This document shows positions 60,075 to 64,000 of a DNA stretch of 64,000 bases, piece by piece. Below the pieces are notes generated by a model. It did not search any database and was not told the origin of the DNA. It saw only the letters and a program-made list of their open reading frames with translations. Within the stretch, counting starts at the first letter, position 1. Every line of letters starts with the position of its first letter. Position numbers and translations under genes: made by a program. Source of the DNA: Alphaproteobacteria bacterium LSUCC0684 (GTDB lineage Bacteria > Pseudomonadota > Alphaproteobacteria > Puniceispirillales > UBA1172); the NCBI GenBank assembly GCA_041228335.1, contig CP166130.1:768638-832637 (forward strand), in the 5' to 3' direction.

Positions 60075-60437
60075 ATGACCGGCATTCGTTCCCGGCAGAC
60101 AGTCACGCCCTATTCATGGGGACAGGATGGCCGGGGGTGGCGTCTCTGCGATGAGGCAAAGCTTCAGGTCATCGAGGAAGAGCTTCCGCCAGGCACGGCC
60201 GAAAATCTTCATTACCATGCGAAAGCAAGGCAGGTATATTACATCCTTTCCGGATCGCTCCGGGTGGAACTGGACGGCGAAACCTGCCAGCTTGCCGCCG
60301 GTGAGATGGTGGAAATTCCGCCAGGAACAAGGCATCTCATCGCGAATGACGGCACCAAGACTGCGTCACTGCTGGTGATCTCGTCGCCATCAACATATGA
60401 GGACCGCCTTCAGCCCGATTCCGACAAGGAGGGCTGA
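60075..60437 (+). CDS. Small cupin-domain protein
   Basis: 120 residues, a single cupin barrel: NLHYHAKARQVYYILSGSLR (first motif with two His) and EIPPGTRHLIAN (second motif with His). It may be a metal-dependent isomerase or a non-catalytic sensor of a sugar or amino-acid derivative. Located between the transporter and the dehydrogenase, 5 bases after the permease stop. Confidence 0.85.
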   Translation: MTGIRSRQTVTPYSWGQDGRGWRLCDEAKLQVIEEELPPGTAENLHYHAKARQVYYILSGSLRVELDGETCQLAAGEMVEIPPGTRHLIANDGTKTASLLVISSPSTYEDRLQPDSDKEG

Positions 60438-60438
60438 G

Positions 60439-61695
60439 ATGAAAGGGGGCAGGAAAACCGGAAGCAATGTTGTTGTCATCGGGGCAGGGATTGTCGGTGT
60501 TTCCTGCGCGCTTCAACTGGCTGAGCGGAATCTTTCCGTCACCCTTGTCGACCGTAATCCCCCTTGTCAGGAAACAAGTTATGGAAATGCCGGGGTGATC
60601 TCGCCCTGGAGTTGCGTGCCGCAATCCACGCCTGATGTATGGCGCAGGATTCCGCGCTGGTTGCTTGATCCTGAAGGTCCGGTATTTGTCCGTCCCCGGT
60701 ATCTGGCACGTTTCCTGCCCTGGGCATGGAGATTTTTGATCGCCGGAAGGCCTGACCGGATTGATCTTCTGGGTGACGCCATGCAGGCGCTGAGCAGAAA
60801 TGCCCCATTTAACTATCGTGCCTTGCTGGAAGGAACAAATGCCGTAAATCTTGTTCGTGATTCACTCTATATTTTCGCCTACCGGAATAAGGAACAGGCG
60901 GATCTGGGTCTTCTGCCCTGGCGGATGCGTCAGGCCAGAGATGTTCCGCTCAGCCGGATCGGACGTGATGAACTCAAAAGCCTCGAACCTGATATTTCCG
61001 ATCAATACGACGCTGCAATCGTCATTCATGATCAGGCGCGTGCTCTTGATCCTGCCGGGATAGGTCATGCTCTGGCCGGCAAGGCAAAACGTCTGGGGAT
61101 TTCCTTCCGGCAGGCCGAAGTAAGCGCGATATCGCGTCATGACAGCAGCTGGTCCGTTCATGCAGGCGATGGTGAGATCAAAGCCGGGCATATCGTGCTG
61201 GCTGCCGGGGTATGGTCGGCCCGATTGCTGAAACCTCTTGGCATTTCCTTGCCGCTTGAGGCGGAACGCGGCTATCATCTCCTTGTCCGAAACGCTGGCG
61301 TGACCATAAATAATTCGATCATGGACACGGAAAGAATGTGTGTTGCAAGCCAGATGGAGGCAGGGGTGCGTGTTGCCGGCACGGCTGAATTTGCCGGTAT
61401 CGAAGCCGCGCCGGACTATCGCCGCGCCGAGGTTTTCACGGAATCGCTGAAAAGCCTGTTTCCAGCCATCAATCTTGATGAACAGGAACCGTGGATGGGG
61501 CGACGCCCTTCTTTTCCGGATAGTCTTCCATGTATTGGCCCTGTGCCGGGCCAGCCAGGATTGTTTGCGGCTTTTGGTCATAGCCATTACGGATTGAGCC
61601 AGGCCCCGAAAACAGGCCAGATCATCGCCGACTGCCTGACAGGCCGGAAACCGGATACGGATCTGGCCCCTTACCGGATCGACCGCTTCAGATGA
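60439..61695 (+). CDS. FAD-dependent D-amino acid dehydrogenase (DadA-like)
   Basis: 418 residues: FAD strand VVVIGAGIVGVSCALQLAER, the DadA-like ETSYGNAGVISPWSCVPQ, and C-terminal MGRRPSFPDSLPCIGPVPG. Oxidises a D-amino acid to the keto acid, passing electrons to the quinone pool. AAGGAGGG overlaps the cupin stop just before ATG 60439; a start 14 codons upstream is not favoured. Its stop overlaps the next gene (ATGA). Confidence 0.92.
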   Translation: MKGGRKTGSNVVVIGAGIVGVSCALQLAERNLSVTLVDRNPPCQETSYGNAGVISPWSCVPQSTPDVWRRIPRWLLDPEGPVFVRPRYLARFLPWAWRFLIAGRPDRIDLLGDAMQALSRNAPFNYRALLEGTNAVNLVRDSLYIFAYRNKEQADLGLLPWRMRQARDVPLSRIGRDELKSLEPDISDQYDAAIVIHDQARALDPAGIGHALAGKAKRLGISFRQAEVSAISRHDSSWSVHAGDGEIKAGHIVLAAGVWSARLLKPLGISLPLEAERGYHLLVRNAGVTINNSIMDTERMCVASQMEAGVRVAGTAEFAGIEAAPDYRRAEVFTESLKSLFPAINLDEQEPWMGRRPSFPDSLPCIGPVPGQPGLFAAFGHSHYGLSQAPKTGQIIADCLTGRKPDTDLAPYRIDRFR

Positions 61696-62810
61696 AAAAG
61701 AATTTTGATGTCATTGTTGCTGGCGGCGGTCTTGTGGGGATGGCGATTGCCTATGGTCTGGCCCGCAAAGGGTTGGCTTGCCTTGTTCTCGATGAAGGAG
61801 ACACGGACTTCAGGGCGGCGCGGGGTAATTTCGGTCTTGTCTGGGTTCAGGGAAAAGGTGCTGGCTTTCCCCCTTATGCGGACTGGACCATGCGTTCAGC
61901 CGAACTCTGGTCCAGACTGCGGGAAGAGCTTGAGGAGACAAGCGGGTTGCGTCTCGGGCTCGAACAGGAAGGCGGGATAGATATCTGCCTCAGCCAGGAT
62001 GAATTTGATCGCCGCAAGGAAATGATGGATCTCCTGCAGAGCCATCAGAATGGCCGCTTCAAGTATGAGATGCTGGATCGGAAGGATTTGCTGGATCTCC
62101 AGCCTGACCTTGGTGAAGACGTTATTGGCGCATCGTTTTCGCGTCATGACGGGCATGTTAATCCTCTCTATCTTTTGCGTTCCCTGCATCACGGGCTTTT
62201 TCATCTTGGTGGGGAGTTCAGGTCGAATGCAGGAATTTCCAGCATCAGGCCGCAAAAGGGCGGCTTTACGGTGCATTGCGCCAGAGGTGATTTTTCATCG
62301 GATAAGATTGTTCTTGCTGCAGGTCTTGGCAACCGGCTTCTTGCTCCGATGGTTGGCCTCAGCCAGCCCCTGCGCCCACAAAAGGGCCAGATACTGGTAA
62401 CCGAGAAAACCGCACCGATGATCCACCGGCCCATGACACTTCTGCGCCAGACACAGGAAGGCAGTATCATGATCGGCGACAGCAAGGAGGAGGTCGGGTT
62501 TGATATCTCGTCCACGCCGGACATCATGGCCAATATCGCCAAGCGTGCCTGCCGGACGATGCCACGCCTGCGGCATATGCGCATTATCCGCAGCTGGGGG
62601 GCCTTGCGGGTCATGTCACCCGATGGGTATCCTGTTTACGACCAGTCTCAAACCTGCCCCGGCGCTTTTGCGGTTGCCTGCCATAGCGGGGTGACGCTGG
62701 CGGCGGCGCATTGTTTTGATCTGGCATCGGATATAGCGAAAGGCCAGCTGGCCGATACACTTGCTCCATTTTCAGAAAGGCGTTTTGATGTTTCGCAGCA
62801 AACGGAATGA
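61692..62810 (+). CDS. FAD oxidoreductase, HcnC/opine oxidase beta-type subunit
   Basis: 372 residues of the glycine/D-amino-acid oxidase group: VIVAGGGLVGMAIAYGLARK, RAARGNFGLVWVQGKGAGFP. With the 2Fe-2S protein and NAD(P)/FAD protein downstream it forms the heterotrimer known as hydrogen cyanide synthase, opine oxidase or D-hydroxyproline dehydrogenase. The single amine-oxidising subunit is this one. Start ATG 61692 in a 4-base overlap. Family name is firm, substrate is not. Confidence 0.9.
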   Translation: MKKNFDVIVAGGGLVGMAIAYGLARKGLACLVLDEGDTDFRAARGNFGLVWVQGKGAGFPPYADWTMRSAELWSRLREELEETSGLRLGLEQEGGIDICLSQDEFDRRKEMMDLLQSHQNGRFKYEMLDRKDLLDLQPDLGEDVIGASFSRHDGHVNPLYLLRSLHHGLFHLGGEFRSNAGISSIRPQKGGFTVHCARGDFSSDKIVLAAGLGNRLLAPMVGLSQPLRPQKGQILVTEKTAPMIHRPMTLLRQTQEGSIMIGDSKEEVGFDISSTPDIMANIAKRACRTMPRLRHMRIIRSWGALRVMSPDGYPVYDQSQTCPGAFAVACHSGVTLAAAHCFDLASDIAKGQLADTLAPFSERRFDVSQQTE

Positions 62811-63081
62811 TCGGAACTCGGTCACGGTCTTCATTGATGACAAGCCCTGCACGGCGCTGGATGGCGAGATGGTGGCCGCGGTGCTGATGCGTGAAAACAT
62901 GACCGCCACGCATGCGTCACCGCAAGGACAGCCGCGAGGGCCGTATTGCATGATGGGAGTGTGTTACGACTGCATGATCACGCTTGCGGATGGGCGAAAT
63001 GAACAGGCCTGCCTTACGCCGGTTGAAGAAGGGTTGAAAATCTATCGCAGCACCAGCCAGACGTATGGGGGGTCAAGATGA
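62788..63081 (+). CDS. 2Fe-2S ferredoxin-like subunit, HcnA/opine oxidase type
   Basis: 97 residues: beta-grasp ferredoxin start VTVFIDDKPCTALDGEMVAA and a Cys cluster YCMMGVCYDC with a further Cys in NEQACL. Ligates one 2Fe-2S cluster and bridges electrons between the two flavoprotein subunits. ATG 62788 overlaps the preceding gene by 23 bases; an alternative upstream start is less likely. Followed by ATGA overlap. Confidence 0.9.
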   Translation: MFRSKRNDRNSVTVFIDDKPCTALDGEMVAAVLMRENMTATHASPQGQPRGPYCMMGVCYDCMITLADGRNEQACLTPVEEGLKIYRSTSQTYGGSR

Positions 63082-64000
63082 GCAATGCCCGGGACTATGA
63101 TCTCATCATCATCGGCAGCGGACCGGCGGGCATGGCGGCGGCTCTATTGGCGGATAGATCGGGACTGTCGGTGCTCATGCTTGATGACCAACCCGGCGCA
63201 GGTGGCCAGGTCTACCGCCAGATCGGACCAAACAGCCGGAATGCGAAAACATTCGGCTTTCTCGGTGAGGAGTATTTCAGGGGAGGTGATCTTGCCGGGA
63301 AACTTGAAGCCAGTGGTGTTGACTGCATCCATCAGGCCCATGTCTGGCAGATCACGGAAGACAATGAGGTATTTTACAGCAGGAAAGGGGCGGCAGCCAG
63401 TATTCGGGCAGATTTCATCCTCATGGCCAGCGGTGCTCAGGAACGGCCGATGCCCATTCCCGGCTGGACTCTTCCCGGGGTTATGACCGTGGGTGCGGCA
63501 CAGACCTTGCTGAAAATGTCGGCAACAGGTGCGGATGGAGCGGTCTTCATTGGCACGGGCCCTCTTTTCTATCTGACGATCTGGCAATACCTGCGCGCCG
63601 GTTTTGGGGTCAAGGCTGTATTGGATACCGCCACGGCCATACCGCCAGCCGGGGCGTTCCGGTGGATTTTGCCTGCTCTTTTGCAAGCCGGGATACTGGC
63701 CAAGGGCTGGGCATGGCGTGCTGAGGTCAGAAAGCGGACATCGTATCAGAACGGGGTGCGCGGCGTCAGTTTGAGCGGCGATGGAAAGCTTGAAAAGATC
63801 AGTTTTATTGATCGGCTTGGAAAAGAACGGGAAATCAAGGCCGGGCATGCATTCCTGCATCAGGGAGTTATCCCCAATGTCAATCTTGGCATGGCTGCGG
63901 GGCTCGATTATCGTTGGGATGAAGGTCAGCTTTGCTGGCGTCCTGTTCTTGATCAGCATGGGCAGAGCAGCCGGAAGACCGTATTTGTCGCCGGCGACGG
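63078..64000 (+). CDS. NAD(P)/FAD oxidoreductase, HcnB/opine oxidase alpha-type subunit, cut by window edge
   Basis: At least 307 residues, open at the right edge. YDLIIIGSGPAGMAAALLAD is the FAD site, GGQVYRQIGPNSRN the HcnB-type motif, SGAQERPMPIPGWTLPGVMT the second FAD-contact segment, and VFIGTGPLFYLTIWQYLRAG the NAD-like Rossmann turn. The window stops near the VFVAGD (FAD-closing) motif. It is the third subunit of the heterotrimeric dehydrogenase. Confidence 0.92.
   Translation, partial: MSNARDYDLIIIGSGPAGMAAALLADRSGLSVLMLDDQPGAGGQVYRQIGPNSRNAKTFGFLGEEYFRGGDLAGKLEASGVDCIHQAHVWQITEDNEVFYSRKGAAASIRADFILMASGAQERPMPIPGWTLPGVMTVGAAQTLLKMSATGADGAVFIGTGPLFYLTIWQYLRAGFGVKAVLDTATAIPPAGAFRWILPALLQAGILAKGWAWRAEVRKRTSYQNGVRGVSLSGDGKLEKISFIDRLGKEREIKAGHAFLHQGVIPNVNLGMAAGLDYRWDEGQLCWRPVLDQHGQSSRKTVFVAGD

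Noticed and set aside
1-64000. tRNA or rRNA genes, CRISPR arrays, insertion sequences, prophage genes
   Set aside because: None recognised on reading both strands; a tRNAscan-SE and Infernal run would be needed to exclude small RNA genes.

Overview
The window reads as one continuous chromosomal segment of a marine-type alphaproteobacterium. The evidence is moderately high GC, tight operons with ATGA overlaps, a single RhlE-type helicase and CspA-type cold-shock gene, and above all a very high density of uptake and catabolism genes for small organic nitrogen compounds (polyamines, betaines, ureides, peptides, D-amino acids). A relative of the SAR116 or Rhodospirillales groups is plausible, but nothing here fixes the taxon. 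I saw no rRNA, tRNA, CRISPR array, insertion sequence or prophage.

Layout. 1-6078 (minus): a polyamine module with a gamma-glutamylputrescine-oxidase-like flavoprotein, potD, potA, potB, potC and a GMC oxidoreductase cut by the left edge, faced by a divergent LysR gene (6241). 7328-11908 (plus): a ferredoxin-type reductase, a membrane-anchored unknown, an orphan ParA ATPase, a small anchored unknown, and an excisionase-type HTH fused to a PBP-like domain. 11954-14215 (minus): tungstate transporter tupBCA. 14371-14901: a tiny membrane protein and a cold-shock protein. 15463-20673 (plus): a 1736-residue repeat adhesin with a promoter and an 11-G tract upstream. 20731-29604 (minus): mttB-like methyltransferase, proX, proV, proW, a fatty acid hydroxylase/sterol desaturase, a DegT-type aminotransferase and an agmatinase-family hydrolase. 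A dimethylglycine-dehydrogenase-like protein (29726, plus) faces mttB.

32210-39317 (minus): livKHMGF-type transporter, Asp/Glu/hydantoin racemase, GntR regulator and PuuE-type allantoinase, probably one operon for ureide or hydantoin use. 39537-42689 (minus): Fe-type alcohol dehydrogenase, aldehyde dehydrogenase and an XRE regulator; 42819 (plus) is a 2-hydroxyacid dehydrogenase. 43767-45362 (minus) is a DEAD-box helicase. 45581-52088 (plus): an N-carbamoyl-amino-acid/allantoate amidohydrolase and a dipeptide ABC transporter with a fused DppDF ATPase. 52075-54207 (minus): an N,N-dimethylformamidase large-subunit homologue. 54454-55677: a D-cysteine-desulfhydrase-like enzyme and the broken remnant of an arginase-family gene. 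55663-64000: a LysR regulator divergent from a TAXI-TRAP transporter, cupin, DadA-type dehydrogenase and a heterotrimeric flavin/2Fe-2S dehydrogenase (HcnABC/opine oxidase/D-hydroxyproline dehydrogenase type), cut by the right edge.

The genes fit a scavenging lifestyle. Each transport cassette sits with the first catabolic enzymes for its probable substrate and often with its own regulator. In five cassettes a perfect or near-perfect hairpin lies directly after the binding-protein gene and before the permease/ATPase genes, a recurrent device for making more binding protein than membrane components. Substrate assignments are inferred from family and context, not proven.
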